Shown one piece after another: positions 24,068 through 33,217 of a stretch of DNA of 64,000 nt. The notes beneath the pieces are model-generated. The model saw only the letters and a program-made list of their open reading frames with translations. It made no database searches and was not told the origin of the DNA. A program made the position numbers and the translations under genes. Each line of letters begins with the position of its first letter. The first letter of the stretch is position 1. Source of the DNA: Sorangium aterium (lineage in GTDB: Bacteria; Myxococcota_A; Polyangia; Polyangiales; Polyangiaceae); contig NZ_JAQNDK010000003.1 in assembly GCF_028368935.1 (NCBI RefSeq), positions 1,731,001 to 1,795,000 on the forward strand, in the 5' to 3' direction.

Positions 24068-26596
24068 TCAGCCGCCGGTCTTCTCTGCGGCGCCGCTCTC
24101 GAGGTGCACCGTCCAGCATACGGCGCCGGAGGCCGGCTCACCGCCGGGCGGCCCCACGCTGACCTCCGCGCGGGCCGGCCCGACGGCACGGACGTAGAGC
24201 CGCTGTCCGACGGCGCCGCGCCCGAGCGCGCAGATCGCGCGGCGCACGCGCGGATCGTCCGCCGCGACCTCTCCCTCGTCGGCGGCCATGAACAGGAGCT
24301 CGACCTCGGGCTTCAAGCAAGCGCCGACCTCTCGCCAGACGTCGTAGTCGACGGACGGATCCAGGACGTCGGCGAGCTGCCCGTGGCGGGCGCGCCCGAC
24401 GCGGTAGCGGAACGCGTCGCGCTTCTCCGCGCGGAGCGTGGCCCCGATCCGATCGAACCGGAGCGACAGCGCGCCGAGCGCGGCGGCCATCTTCACGGTG
24501 GGCGCGCCCAGGTTGGCCTTGTCCGGCTCCTTGAACCGGTGCACCTGCACGCCCGCCGGCATCACGCCGGCGAGCAGCTCCGCGAAGCGCTGGTTCATCC
24601 CGAGGCGCCCGCCGAGCAGGATCCGGAGCCCCTGGTAAGGATCCGGCTCCCTCCCGATCTTGGCCACCGCGCCCTCGAGGTGCCGGCGGACCACCTCGAC
24701 CCCGTCCCGGAACCACGCGTCGATCGCGCTGCTCAGCGCTCCGCGATCGATCGAGAGCGGCACGACGACCGGAACCCCGTCCAGCCCGACCAGCGAGAGC
24801 CGCTCCGCGACCGTCGCGCTCGGCCCCCCCTCGAGGAGAGGCCGCAGCAGCTCCTTGAGAGCCCACGCGTTGGCGCGCCCATCGGGGGACGAAACGAGCA
24901 GATCTTCCGCGCCGTCGATCGGGTCCTCCTCGGGCGGTCGCTCGAAGGGGATCCGGTGATCGAGCATCGCGGCCTGGCTGGACGAGTACACCCTGTAGGC
25001 GATCCGGTGGAGGAGCCGCTCGCCCCCGAGCCACGGGATCGCCGTGGGCTCGAGGTATTCGACCATCCGCTCCAGCCCCTGCGCGGCCTCGTGCGCCTTC
25101 GCGCTCCGCAGGATGCCGAAGGCGAGCCCCGCCTCGCTGGCCCCTGCGTCGACGACGCAGAACGGGACGCCGCCGTCCCGCGGCTGGATCCCGAACATCC
25201 GGAACGCCTGGACCGCATAGGCAATCGCGGACGGCCCCCCGTCGACGACCTGCAGGCCGTCGAGATCGTGGTACTCGCAGAGGCCCGCGGGCAGGCTCCG
25301 GAACAGGCCGCGGCGGAAGGCGATGAGCACGCTCTCGCGGCGCTCGGGCGACCAGCCCGTCGGCATCGTGATCGCGTAGCGCGTGGAGAGCCCCCGCGAG
25401 CGCTGGTTCAGGTGCAGGCCGACGTAGTACGCGTAGAGCTCGAGCGGATCGAACGGGTCGTGCGCGCCGATCCCTTCCTCGTCGATGATGGGCGGCGCCG
25501 GCTTCTTCAGCGCCTCCGTCGTGTCGGGGTCGCTCCTGCCCCGGAGGCGGAACGGCTCGCCGCGCTCGGTCCGCTCGCGCAGGAGCGGGAGGGCCGGCAG
25601 GGAGGCCGCGGCGCGCTCGTGGACGTCGGCGCCCGGCCGGAGGCGCATGTCGCGCGCTGCGTGCCCGACGAGCACGTCGCCCCAGCGCGTCATGGGCAGG
25701 ATCACCCGATCGCGCCAGGCCTTCGTCGTCCGCGCCAGCGCCTCGAACGCGACCTCGCTCGGGTTCTCGTTGTCGGCAGACACCCGGACCGGCGCGTCGG
25801 CGCCGATCCGGACGAACTCGGCGCCGCCGCGCTCGCCCCGGACGGCGACGGCCGTCGACGCCGCGCCGACGTCCACGGCGACCCAGTCGGCCCGCACGTC
25901 GAGCCGGGGATCGCGCCGCTTCACCTCGGGCGGGATCGGGTCCTTGTCGGTCTTGCCGGTGCGGCGGTGCAGCCCGACCACGCGGCCCTGTCGGACGATG
26001 GCGATGGACGTCGCGCCGAGGAAGCGCGCGCCGGTCCAGAAGCCCTGCGCGGGATCGACCAGCGTCGTCCCCTTCACCGGATCGAGGTTCGCGACGACCT
26101 TGGGGAAGAAGTCCGCGATGTGCTCCGGCGAGGCCACCCCGTCGTAGCGCTCGACCTTGATCGGCGGCGAGTAGTAGTTCTGGAGCCCTTCACCGTAGAT
26201 GCGCGGACTGACCTGGATCAGCTTCAGGTAGGGGATCGGGCAAGTCTGCTCGTCCAGGCGGAACTCCTGGTAGAGCGCGGTCGGGGCGATCGTGTTCTCC
26301 ATCTCGGGCGCGATGCGAGGCACGCTCGCGCTCATCTCGGTGCCGAAGTACATGAACTTCGTGCCGGCGCCCCCGGTGAAGGCGGCAATCCTGACCTCGT
26401 TGAACGTCGCCTGCCCGACGATGAGCGGCGGTAACGCGATCACGTAGTCGAGCACCAGCGTCGTGAGCCAAGGTTGGTCGAAGAGGCGCGATTCCCAGCG
26501 CATGACGAGCGTCGGGAACGCGCGGCCCTCGAGGGAGACGATCTTCTCCGCCTCGCGAACCAGCGCACCATCGACGGACAGCTCGTAAACCGGCAT
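24068..26596 (-). CDS. Hsp70/actin-fold ATPase-like protein
   Basis: 842 residues. The first ~250 residues are a separate beta-rich domain. From about 250 the actin/Hsp70 fold appears: phosphate-1 loop WVAVDVGAASTAVAVRG, connect region YAITMPTGWSPERRE, phosphate-2 loop FCVVDAGASEAGLAFG, LGGERLLHRIAY, and adenosine motif ILLGGRLGMNQRFAELL. It lacks the canonical Hsp70 substrate domain, so it is not DnaK. Function is unknown. It lies 4 bp upstream of the hybrid histidine kinase, so the pair probably forms one operon. Confidence 0.8.
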   Translation of the reverse strand: MPVYELSVDGALVREAEKIVSLEGRAFPTLVMRWESRLFDQPWLTTLVLDYVIALPPLIVGQATFNEVRIAAFTGGAGTKFMYFGTEMSASVPRIAPEMENTIAPTALYQEFRLDEQTCPIPYLKLIQVSPRIYGEGLQNYYSPPIKVERYDGVASPEHIADFFPKVVANLDPVKGTTLVDPAQGFWTGARFLGATSIAIVRQGRVVGLHRRTGKTDKDPIPPEVKRRDPRLDVRADWVAVDVGAASTAVAVRGERGGAEFVRIGADAPVRVSADNENPSEVAFEALARTTKAWRDRVILPMTRWGDVLVGHAARDMRLRPGADVHERAAASLPALPLLRERTERGEPFRLRGRSDPDTTEALKKPAPPIIDEEGIGAHDPFDPLELYAYYVGLHLNQRSRGLSTRYAITMPTGWSPERRESVLIAFRRGLFRSLPAGLCEYHDLDGLQVVDGGPSAIAYAVQAFRMFGIQPRDGGVPFCVVDAGASEAGLAFGILRSAKAHEAAQGLERMVEYLEPTAIPWLGGERLLHRIAYRVYSSSQAAMLDHRIPFERPPEEDPIDGAEDLLVSSPDGRANAWALKELLRPLLEGGPSATVAERLSLVGLDGVPVVVPLSIDRGALSSAIDAWFRDGVEVVRRHLEGAVAKIGREPDPYQGLRILLGGRLGMNQRFAELLAGVMPAGVQVHRFKEPDKANLGAPTVKMAAALGALSLRFDRIGATLRAEKRDAFRYRVGRARHGQLADVLDPSVDYDVWREVGACLKPEVELLFMAADEGEVAADDPRVRRAICALGRGAVGQRLYVRAVGPARAEVSVGPPGGEPASGAVCWTVHLESGAAEKTGG

Positions 26597-26665
26597 ACGT
26601 GGGCGACGTTATCACGAAGATCCCCTGCGCCGGCCCGGGGATCGCGGGAGCGGGGCGTCGGTTGT

Positions 26666-26697
26666 CAGGCGCTCAGGCGCTCAGGCGCTCAGGCGCT
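26666..26697. repeat. 8-bp tandem repeat, four copies
   Basis: CAGGCGCT repeated four times in the divergent region between the Hsp70-like gene and the kinase at 26854. Non-coding. Confidence 0.9.
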
Positions 26698-26853
26698 CGC
26701 GCGCCCACGCCATCGATCCTCCCGTGGGTGTCCACGCCGCACGGCGGCGGGCGAAGGCGACGCCCGTCGTCGCGCTGCGAGGCCGTAGGCCGGGCTCGGG
26801 CGACCGTGCTAGCCTGGCGGCGTGATTTGCTTCTCCGGACCGGGAACGCTGTC

Positions 26854-28359
26854 ATGAATCCGTTGGTCGGCGAGATCATCGACGGCAAGTACCGGATCGT
26901 CCGGCTGCTCGGCCAGGGGGGCATGGGCGCGGTCTTCGAAGGCGAGAACGTGCGCATCCGGCGCCGCGTCGCCATCAAGCTGCTGCACGCGAACATCTCG
27001 AGCCAGGCCGAGTCCGTCGCGCGCTTCGAGCGCGAGGCCCAGGCCGCCGCCCGCATCGGCTCCGATCACATCTGCGAGGTGCTCGACCTCGGCGTGCTGC
27101 CGGACGGCACGCGGTACATGGTCATGGAGTACCTCGAGGGAGAGACCCTCGGGGCCAAGATCGAGCGGATGGGGCGGCTCGGGCCCGAGATCACCGTGCC
27201 GATCATGGTGCAGGTGCTCGAGGCGCTCGGCGCCGCGCACGCCGCGGGGATCATCCACCGCGATCTCAAGCCCGACAATATCTTCGTCATCCCGTCGAAG
27301 GCCGGCCTCAGCAACTTCGTGAAGGTGCTCGATTTCGGCGTCTCGAAGTTCTCGCAGCTCGCCGGCTCGGAGATGAGCATGACGCGCACGGGCGCGGTGG
27401 TCGGGACGCCGTACTACATGTCGCCCGAGCAGGCCCGCGGCTCCAGCCCCGTGGATCAGCGGACCGACATCTACGCCATGGGCGTTCTGCTCTTTCAGGC
27501 GACGACCGGTCAGGTGCCGTTCGATGCGGCGACCTTCAACGAGCTGCTCTTCAAGATCGTGCTCGAGCCGGCTCCCCTGCCCCAGCAGCTCGTGCCCGAC
27601 CTCGACGCCGAGTTCTCCGGGATCATCCAGAAGGCGATGGCGCGCGAGCCGGGGGGCCGCTTCCAGAGCTGCGCGGAGTTCAAGAACACGCTCCTCGCCT
27701 GGGCCGCAGCGCGGCCCAGCCTGGCCTTGCTGACCACGGGACGGACGTCCTTCCCCCGGCTGTCGCTGCCGTCCCAGCCCGATACGACCACACCTCCGCC
27801 CACCCGCACCGAGCCGCCATGGGGTGGCCAACATGGGGCGGCGGTGCCCGGCATGGGCCAGACGCCGCAGCTGACCGCGAACTCGTGGGGCGCCTCGTCA
27901 GGGGTCACGGGCCGCTCGACGCGCCCGGCTTCCAGGATGCCGCTCCTCGCCGCGATCGCCGGGGCGGCCAGCTTGTTCGGCGCGGGCGTCGCCGTCTGGC
28001 TCGCCTTCGGACACAGCGGGACGACGGGCGCGGCCAGCGCGGGTCCGAGCGCTGTCGGCGCGACCGCCATCCCGGCGCCCTCGCCCCCTCCTCCCGCACC
28101 ACCGACCGCCCCGCCGACCGAGCCGATCGTCACCGCGAGCGCCACGGTCGCAGAGCCTGCTCCGTCCGTCACCGCCGAGCCCGTCGCAGCGCCGACGGCC
28201 TCCTCGGCTCAGGTGAAGCCGCTCCCGCCGCGCCCGCAGCCTCCCCAAACGAAGCCGTTGCCGGTCACGAGGCCGCCGCACACGGCCCCGTCGACGAAGC
28301 CGAGCACGTCACCCCAGAAGCCGCAAAAGCCGGGGGTACCGGGCGACTTCGGCTACTAA
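26854..28359 (+). CDS. Hanks-type Ser/Thr protein kinase with C-terminal TM segment
   Basis: 501 residues from ATG 26854. The kinase domain begins at residue ~13 with P-loop LLGQGGMGAVFEG and the VAIKLLH lysine. HRDLKPDN and LDFGVSK are intact, and the activation segment ends in GTPYYMSPEQARG. After ~290 comes a Pro/Thr-rich linker, one TM helix (AAIAGAASLFGAGVAVWLAFG, ~370-392) and a Pro/Ala-rich outer tail ending GVPGDFGY. All catalytic residues are present, so it should be active. Convergent with the TPR/PEGA-like gene, 26 bp apart. Confidence 0.95.
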   Translation: MNPLVGEIIDGKYRIVRLLGQGGMGAVFEGENVRIRRRVAIKLLHANISSQAESVARFEREAQAAARIGSDHICEVLDLGVLPDGTRYMVMEYLEGETLGAKIERMGRLGPEITVPIMVQVLEALGAAHAAGIIHRDLKPDNIFVIPSKAGLSNFVKVLDFGVSKFSQLAGSEMSMTRTGAVVGTPYYMSPEQARGSSPVDQRTDIYAMGVLLFQATTGQVPFDAATFNELLFKIVLEPAPLPQQLVPDLDAEFSGIIQKAMAREPGGRFQSCAEFKNTLLAWAAARPSLALLTTGRTSFPRLSLPSQPDTTTPPPTRTEPPWGGQHGAAVPGMGQTPQLTANSWGASSGVTGRSTRPASRMPLLAAIAGAASLFGAGVAVWLAFGHSGTTGAASAGPSAVGATAIPAPSPPPPAPPTAPPTEPIVTASATVAEPAPSVTAEPVAAPTASSAQVKPLPPRPQPPQTKPLPVTRPPHTAPSTKPSTSPQKPQKPGVPGDFGY

Positions 28360-28385
28360 CGCCCGCGCCGCGCAGAGCGCTGGGA

Positions 28386-29465
28386 TCAGAACGCGCCGCG
28401 CAGCCCGAGCCCGGTCGGCGTTACGTAGGGGGCGATCCAGGCGGAGCTCGAGGGCTCTGGCTTGGACGTCAGCTCCAGCACGAGCAGCGTCACGCCGCCG
28501 GCGAGCAGCACGCCACCCCCGATGAGGCCGGCCGCGCCGATCGTCTGCTGTGACGCAGCATCGGAGTCGAGCGACTTGATCTTGGCCTGGATCAACGGGC
28601 CGCACTCCGCGCCGACACCGCTCTGCGATTCGCACCCGCGCGAGGCGCTGAGATCGTTCGCTTCCTTCTGCGTACCGCTGCTCTTGGCCAGGAACACCGA
28701 GCCCATCACGACGCCGCCGAGCCCGAGCGCCGTGGCCGCGATGCCCCCGCCCAGCATCGCCGCGTTCGTCTTTCGCTCCGGGGTGCCGTGCGGGGCGACA
28801 GGGGGCACCTCGGTCTGCCCACCGCCCCAGGTGCCCTGCCCCTCGACCGAGCCTCCCGGCGGGGGGACCACGGCCGGGCCTTCCGGGACCGGGATCTTCA
28901 GCTCCTTCCGCTCGCCGTCGCCGATGGTGACCCCCTGCTCGATCGGCGCGAGGCCCGGCGGAACCACGGTGACCACGTGATTCCCCGGATCGATCGGGCG
29001 ATGCACGCCGAGCAGCGCGTCCGCGACCGGCTGGCCGTCCAGCTTCACGCCGATCTTCCGGCCGGCGGCGCCCTCCAGCGCGATGCGCAGCGACGCGATC
29101 TTGGGCTCGATCGCGGCGAGCTCCTCCCTCGCGTCCTGCTGCGCCCTCTTGAACGGAGACGGCGCGGTGGGCAGGAGCTCCTCGCGGACGATCCTCAGGT
29201 AGGTCTCCTTCGCAGCGACGAGCCGGCCGAGGCGCACCTGTGCGCGCGCGATCAGCAGGAGGTGCGTCGGAGCGTGCACGAGCGCCTCGGCCCGACCCAA
29301 CAGATCGATCGCCTCCTCGAAGCGGCCGGACGTGAACGCTTCGGCGCCCTGCGTGGCCAGCGACCGCGCCGCTGCTCTGTCCTGGTCCGACTGCGCAAGT
29401 GCCTCGCCCGTCGGGAGCAGCAGGAACAGCGCCGCAGCGAACGGAACGCATCGTCTCAAGAGCAC
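28386..29465 (-). CDS. exported TPR-type protein with PEGA-like domain and membrane segments
   Basis: 359 residues from GTG 29465, which has AGGAGG 6 nt upstream. A signal peptide (VPFAAALFLLLPTGEALAQ) is followed by helical TPR-like repeats (~35-120: AAARSLATQGAEAFTSGRF, RAEALVHAPTHLLLIARAQV), then a beta domain resembling PEGA (IGVKLDGQPVADALLGVHRPI). Two hydrophobic segments sit in the C-terminal third. This architecture often neighbours Ser/Thr kinase genes in myxobacteria. A structural envelope role is inferred. Confidence 0.75.
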   Translation of the reverse strand: MLLRRCVPFAAALFLLLPTGEALAQSDQDRAAARSLATQGAEAFTSGRFEEAIDLLGRAEALVHAPTHLLLIARAQVRLGRLVAAKETYLRIVREELLPTAPSPFKRAQQDAREELAAIEPKIASLRIALEGAAGRKIGVKLDGQPVADALLGVHRPIDPGNHVVTVVPPGLAPIEQGVTIGDGERKELKIPVPEGPAVVPPPGGSVEGQGTWGGGQTEVPPVAPHGTPERKTNAAMLGGGIAATALGLGGVVMGSVFLAKSSGTQKEANDLSASRGCESQSGVGAECGPLIQAKIKSLDSDAASQQTIGAAGLIGGGVLLAGGVTLLVLELTSKPEPSSSAWIAPYVTPTGLGLRGAF

Positions 29466-29705
29466 TCAGGCCTCCTCGCGCGCCACGCTATCACACGCCG
29501 TCGACAACGGAACAAATCAGCCCTCGCGGCGCCCTTGCACGGGCGTAGGCGGCGCTTTCCCTCGCGAAACGCGCGCGGCGAGCTGGCCGCTCGGCCCAGC
29601 GCCGCGAGCGCCGGCGCAGGGCGCCCGCGGCGCGGCCGCGCCCGACGCTCCGCCTCGCGGCCCCTGTGAACCGTCCGCACAGCGCGATGGCACCCATTCT
29701 GCTGC

Positions 29706-31574
29706 GTGGAACGCGCCATGGATTGCCTCCGCTCCTCCGCGCCCCTCGACGCGGGACTCCCGTCCTCGGAGCGATTCCTCAGGGGACGCCTTCTCGGGGG
29801 GCGGTACCTCGTCGAGCACATGATCGGCGCCGGCGCGATGGGGCGCGTCTACCGCGCGAGGCACCTCGGGCTCGGGCGCGCGTGCGCGGTGAAGGTCATC
29901 CACGAGCGCGTCGCCGCGCCGCGCGTGGGCGGCAGAGCGAGCCACCGCGTCTGCACGACGCGCGTCGCCGCGTCGCCGCGCGGCGAGGGAGCCGGCCATC
30001 GAGGCTCGAGCGGCGTGAGCGAGAGGTCGCGCTCCGAAGAGAGGTCGCGCTCCGGCGGCGTCCGCGCCGGAGACGCCGTGCTGAGGTTCCATGTCGAAGC
30101 GCTCGCGGCGAGCCGGCTCGATCATCCGAACATCGTGCGCGTCCTCGACTTCGGCTGCGAGCCGGTGAGCCTGCACGGCGCGCTCGGGGCGAACGCCGGC
30201 GGACACGAGGCGGAGCCGCCCAGCCTCTGGTACCTGGTCACCGAGCACCTCGACGGCGAGGACCTCATCGACCTCCTGAACGCCACGCCGATCCTGCCCC
30301 CGGAGCGCATCGTCTCGATCATGCGCCAGCTGTGCTCCGCGCTGCAGCACGCGCACGATGCGGGGGTCATCCACCGCGACGTCAAGCCCGAGAACATCCG
30401 CCTGGTGCCTCGCTTCGACGACGACGGGGCGCCGTTCGAGCAGGTGAAGCTCCTCGACTTCGGGACGGCGAAGCTGCTCCACGACGACCGATCCGGCGCG
30501 TTCGGCGGCTCGCCCCTGCTCCCCGTGCCCGACGAGGACAACGGCAGGCTCGTCATCGGAACCCCGGCCTACATGAGCCCGGAGCAGGCCGCAGGGCAGG
30601 CTGTCGATGCGCGGAGCGACGTCTACGCGTGCGGCGTGCTGCTCTTCGAGATGGCCACGGGGCGGCTCCCCTTCGAGCGCCCGACGCCCGTCGCGCTCGC
30701 CGCCGCGCACGTCGAGTCCCCGCCGCCCCGACCGAGCGCGCTCCATCCGGCGTTCGATCCGGATCTGGAGGCGCTGATCCTCCAGTGCCTGCGCAAAAAT
30801 CCAGAGGACCGCCCGCAGAGCGCGCGCGCGCTGCGCGAGGCGCTCGGGCACATCGCGCTTCGCCGGGCGCGCTCCGCCGCCGACGAGCACGCCGCGGTCA
30901 GCGGCTCTCCGCGCCCCTCGGAGGGAGGGCGCCCAGCGACGGCGTCCTCGTCGCGTCGGAGGTCCTCCGCGGAGGACGCCGCCACGGCGCGCTCGGCGGG
31001 AGCCTCGACGTGGGTGGGCTATCGCTCGCCGTCTCTGCCGGAGAGCGCGCACCTCGATCGCCCCGGCTCTCCGCCGACCACGCAGCGAGACGAGTCGTCC
31101 GCTCCAACGTGGGTCGGCCACCGCTCCACGCCTTGTCTCCCGGCTGCGCTCGTCGAGACGGCCTCGCCCCCCGCGCCGGCCGGCGCGCCGCCGGTGGACG
31201 CGGCACCCCCGCCCACCGAGGCGCCGCCTCCCGCGCACGCTCCGGCCAGCGCCCAGCGCGCACCGGCGCTCGACGCGGCGATCGAGCCGCTCTCCTTGCT
31301 TCGAGCGCACCGCTCCTGCGGATCGCGGAGCCTGGTCGCGCTCCACCGGCGTCGGCGCGGGCGTCTCGCGCCGGTCGTGATCGGCACCGTCGCTGCCACG
31401 GTGCTCGGCGGATCGCTGTGCCTGCTCTTCAACGCTGCAGGCGCGGCGCTCGCCACGCTCACCTCGCCATCGCCGGAGCGCGAGGGCGAGGCGCCCCCGA
31501 CCGCCGAGGGACGCGCATGGCCGGCGCGCGCGCCAGAGCCGGACCCCACCTGCCCTGCGGGACCGCCGCGGTGA
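29706..31574 (+). CDS. Hanks-type Ser/Thr protein kinase with N-lobe insertion
   Basis: 622 residues from GTG 29706. The ATG at 29718 (MDCLRSSAP) is an alternative. P-loop MIGAGAMGRVYRA, lysine CAVKVIHE, catalytic HRDVKPENIRL, LLDFGTAK and activation-segment end GTPAYMSPEQAAG are intact. Between the lysine strand and the C-helix lies a ~55-residue Arg/Ser/Gly-rich insertion partly built from an 18-bp DNA repeat. Such an insertion in the N-lobe is unusual and may be a disordered loop. A long Pro/Ala linker is followed by a TM helix near 560-585 (VIGTVAATVLGGSLCLLF) and a short outer tail. Confidence 0.92.
   Translation: MERAMDCLRSSAPLDAGLPSSERFLRGRLLGGRYLVEHMIGAGAMGRVYRARHLGLGRACAVKVIHERVAAPRVGGRASHRVCTTRVAASPRGEGAGHRGSSGVSERSRSEERSRSGGVRAGDAVLRFHVEALAASRLDHPNIVRVLDFGCEPVSLHGALGANAGGHEAEPPSLWYLVTEHLDGEDLIDLLNATPILPPERIVSIMRQLCSALQHAHDAGVIHRDVKPENIRLVPRFDDDGAPFEQVKLLDFGTAKLLHDDRSGAFGGSPLLPVPDEDNGRLVIGTPAYMSPEQAAGQAVDARSDVYACGVLLFEMATGRLPFERPTPVALAAAHVESPPPRPSALHPAFDPDLEALILQCLRKNPEDRPQSARALREALGHIALRRARSAADEHAAVSGSPRPSEGGRPATASSSRRRSSAEDAATARSAGASTWVGYRSPSLPESAHLDRPGSPPTTQRDESSAPTWVGHRSTPCLPAALVETASPPAPAGAPPVDAAPPPTEAPPPAHAPASAQRAPALDAAIEPLSLLRAHRSCGSRSLVALHRRRRGRLAPVVIGTVAATVLGGSLCLLFNAAGAALATLTSPSPEREGEAPPTAEGRAWPARAPEPDPTCPAGPPR
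30021..30054. repeat. 18-bp-period direct repeat inside the kinase
   Basis: GAGAGGTCGCGCTCCG occurs twice at an 18-bp interval, in frame. It encodes ERSRS-type residues in the kinase N-lobe insertion. Confidence 0.85.
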
Positions 31575-32037
31575 ACGCCCCAGCCGGGCCGCACGCCGGG
31601 TACGCCCCGGGGCACGGCGGGCCGACGGGCGCGGGAGACGCGCCCGCGCCCGCTCACGCGACGCCCGGATCGGGCTCGGAGCGCTCGAGGAACGATACGA
31701 AGCAGACCGACGGCGAGGGCCGAGGCGCGCGCGGTGCGAACGAAGCGCTCACCCCGCGCCAGGAGCGCGCCGAGCGCGCCGCGATCCTCGATCCCGCCCG
31801 CGCCGCTGCGCGCCGATGTACAGCCGATGCCCAGCGCAGCGCGCCTGATGGCGACGCAGTTCACGCTGGCCACCGGGTCTCCGCTTCATGGCGGTGCGAA
31901 CGGAGCTCACCGCGCGCGGCACGTCGTCTGCAGACGCTGGCGCAGATGCTGGCGCCGGGCGAAACGCTGGACGCTGGCCTCCGCGTCGACGCGGGAGGAC
32001 GGCCCTCGGCGTCACGCGGTGTCGAGAGGAGCGAACC
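31575..32037. other. intergenic, no gene recognised
   Basis: About 460 bases between the kinase and the GlsB-type gene. Open frames are GC-driven and unlike proteins. The only functional element I see is the AGGAG ribosome-binding site 7 nt before 32038. Confidence 0.45.
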
Positions 32038-32301
32038 ATGTCCGTGCTGTTGTGGATCCTGTTTGGCCTCATCGTCGGCGTCATCGCCAAGCTGCTGACC
32101 CCTGGCCGCGACCCGGGTGGCTTCGTGGTCACAGCGCTGCTGGGCGTGGCCGGCTCCTTGCTCGGCGGCTTCATCGGCCGGGCGATAGGGCTCTATCCGT
32201 CGTATCAGTCGAGCGGCGGCTTCTTCACGTCGATCCTGGGCGCCATCGTCATCCTCGCCATCTACAACGCGACGATCGGCCGGCGAACGATGAGGCCCTG
32301 A
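32038..32301 (+). CDS. GlsB/YeaQ/YmgE family membrane protein
   Basis: 87 residues, the normal size of this family of transglycosylase-associated small membrane proteins. Three hydrophobic stretches are seen: LLWILFGLIVGVIAKLL, VVTALLGVAGSLLGGFIG, and TSILGAIVILAIYNATIG. The glycine-rich helices and the GxxAKLLTPG loop are diagnostic. ATG 32038 is fixed by AGGAG at 7 nt, although the open frame extends further upstream. Its last 40 bp overlap the convergent gene at 32262. Confidence 0.92.
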   Translation: MSVLLWILFGLIVGVIAKLLTPGRDPGGFVVTALLGVAGSLLGGFIGRAIGLYPSYQSSGGFFTSILGAIVILAIYNATIGRRTMRP

Positions 32302-33071
32302 TCGCTCCCACCATCGACGGGCTCGCCCCGCCGCGAGGCAGAGAGCTGCCCGAGCAGCGCGGCGGCGGGCACCACGCGGGCCGGCGCGGCGCGCCGATCC
32401 AGGCGGAAATCGAGCGCGACGTCCGGCGGCAGCGGCCGGATGGCGCCCGCGCCGTAGCAGCGGTGATAGACGAGATCGCCCGGCCCAGCACCCCGCCCGC
32501 CGAGCTGGTGGCTCCACCACCGCGAGTAGACGGTAGGGCGTTCGGGATCGACCGAGAGCAGATCCGAGCGCTCGAGCCGCACATCGCCGTGATCGCCGCC
32601 GTCCGCTGCGCCGCGCTCCGCGGTGAGCCGCCCCCCGTCGCCAACGCTGTAGACGATCCTGAACCCCTCGACATCGCCCTTGCCGTAGACGGCGCGCTGG
32701 ACTCCCGGAGCGAAGAGCAGAGCGTGCGTGTAGACGAGGTCCACGGCGAGCGCGGGCAGCACGGTCCAGGTCAGCCAGTTGTTGCCCCACGGCCGTTCCT
32801 CCGAGAAGAACGCGTAATAGCCGACGGAGACCTCGCCGCGCTCTCCGATCGAGCTGCGGTAGTACAGGACGTCGCCGAGCTCGCCCGCGCTCGCGACCGT
32901 CGAGCCGACACAGACGGGCTGCCGCTCGATGGCCGCGCCGAGCTCCGTCGGCTCCGCCGGATCACGGGCGACCGTGCGCGGCAGCGCGCTCCCGCCCGTG
33001 GAGCTCGCGAGGAGGGAGACGGCCAGCGCAGCGATCGGGAGAGAACGGCTCAGGAGATTCCGGACGGGCAT
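32262..33071 (-). CDS. exported hypothetical protein
   Basis: 269 residues from ATG 33071, chosen because it places a signal peptide (LLSRSLPIAALAVSLLASS) at the N-terminus. A longer frame to 33119 is open. The mature part contains regular segments such as DVLYYRSSIGERGEVSVGYY and LTWTVLPALAVDLVYTHALL, suggesting a beta-rich envelope protein with at least one hydrophobic stretch. The 3' end runs 40 bp into the GlsB-type gene on the other strand. Family unknown. Confidence 0.7.
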   Translation of the reverse strand: MPVRNLLSRSLPIAALAVSLLASSTGGSALPRTVARDPAEPTELGAAIERQPVCVGSTVASAGELGDVLYYRSSIGERGEVSVGYYAFFSEERPWGNNWLTWTVLPALAVDLVYTHALLFAPGVQRAVYGKGDVEGFRIVYSVGDGGRLTAERGAADGGDHGDVRLERSDLLSVDPERPTVYSRWWSHQLGGRGAGPGDLVYHRCYGAGAIRPLPPDVALDFRLDRRAAPARVVPAAALLGQLSASRRGEPVDGGSDQGLIVRRPIVAL

Positions 33072-33217
33072 CAGGGCGGACAAGGCTAGCGAGCCCGTCG
33101 CTACCCGCGCCAACGCCAACGGCCGTTCTCGTTCGACGACTCACAACTGCGGCGCCGAATGGGGATCTCCGCGGGCTCACGGCTCTCCGCGCTGCGGCGC
33201 CGGCCTTGGAACGCTCG

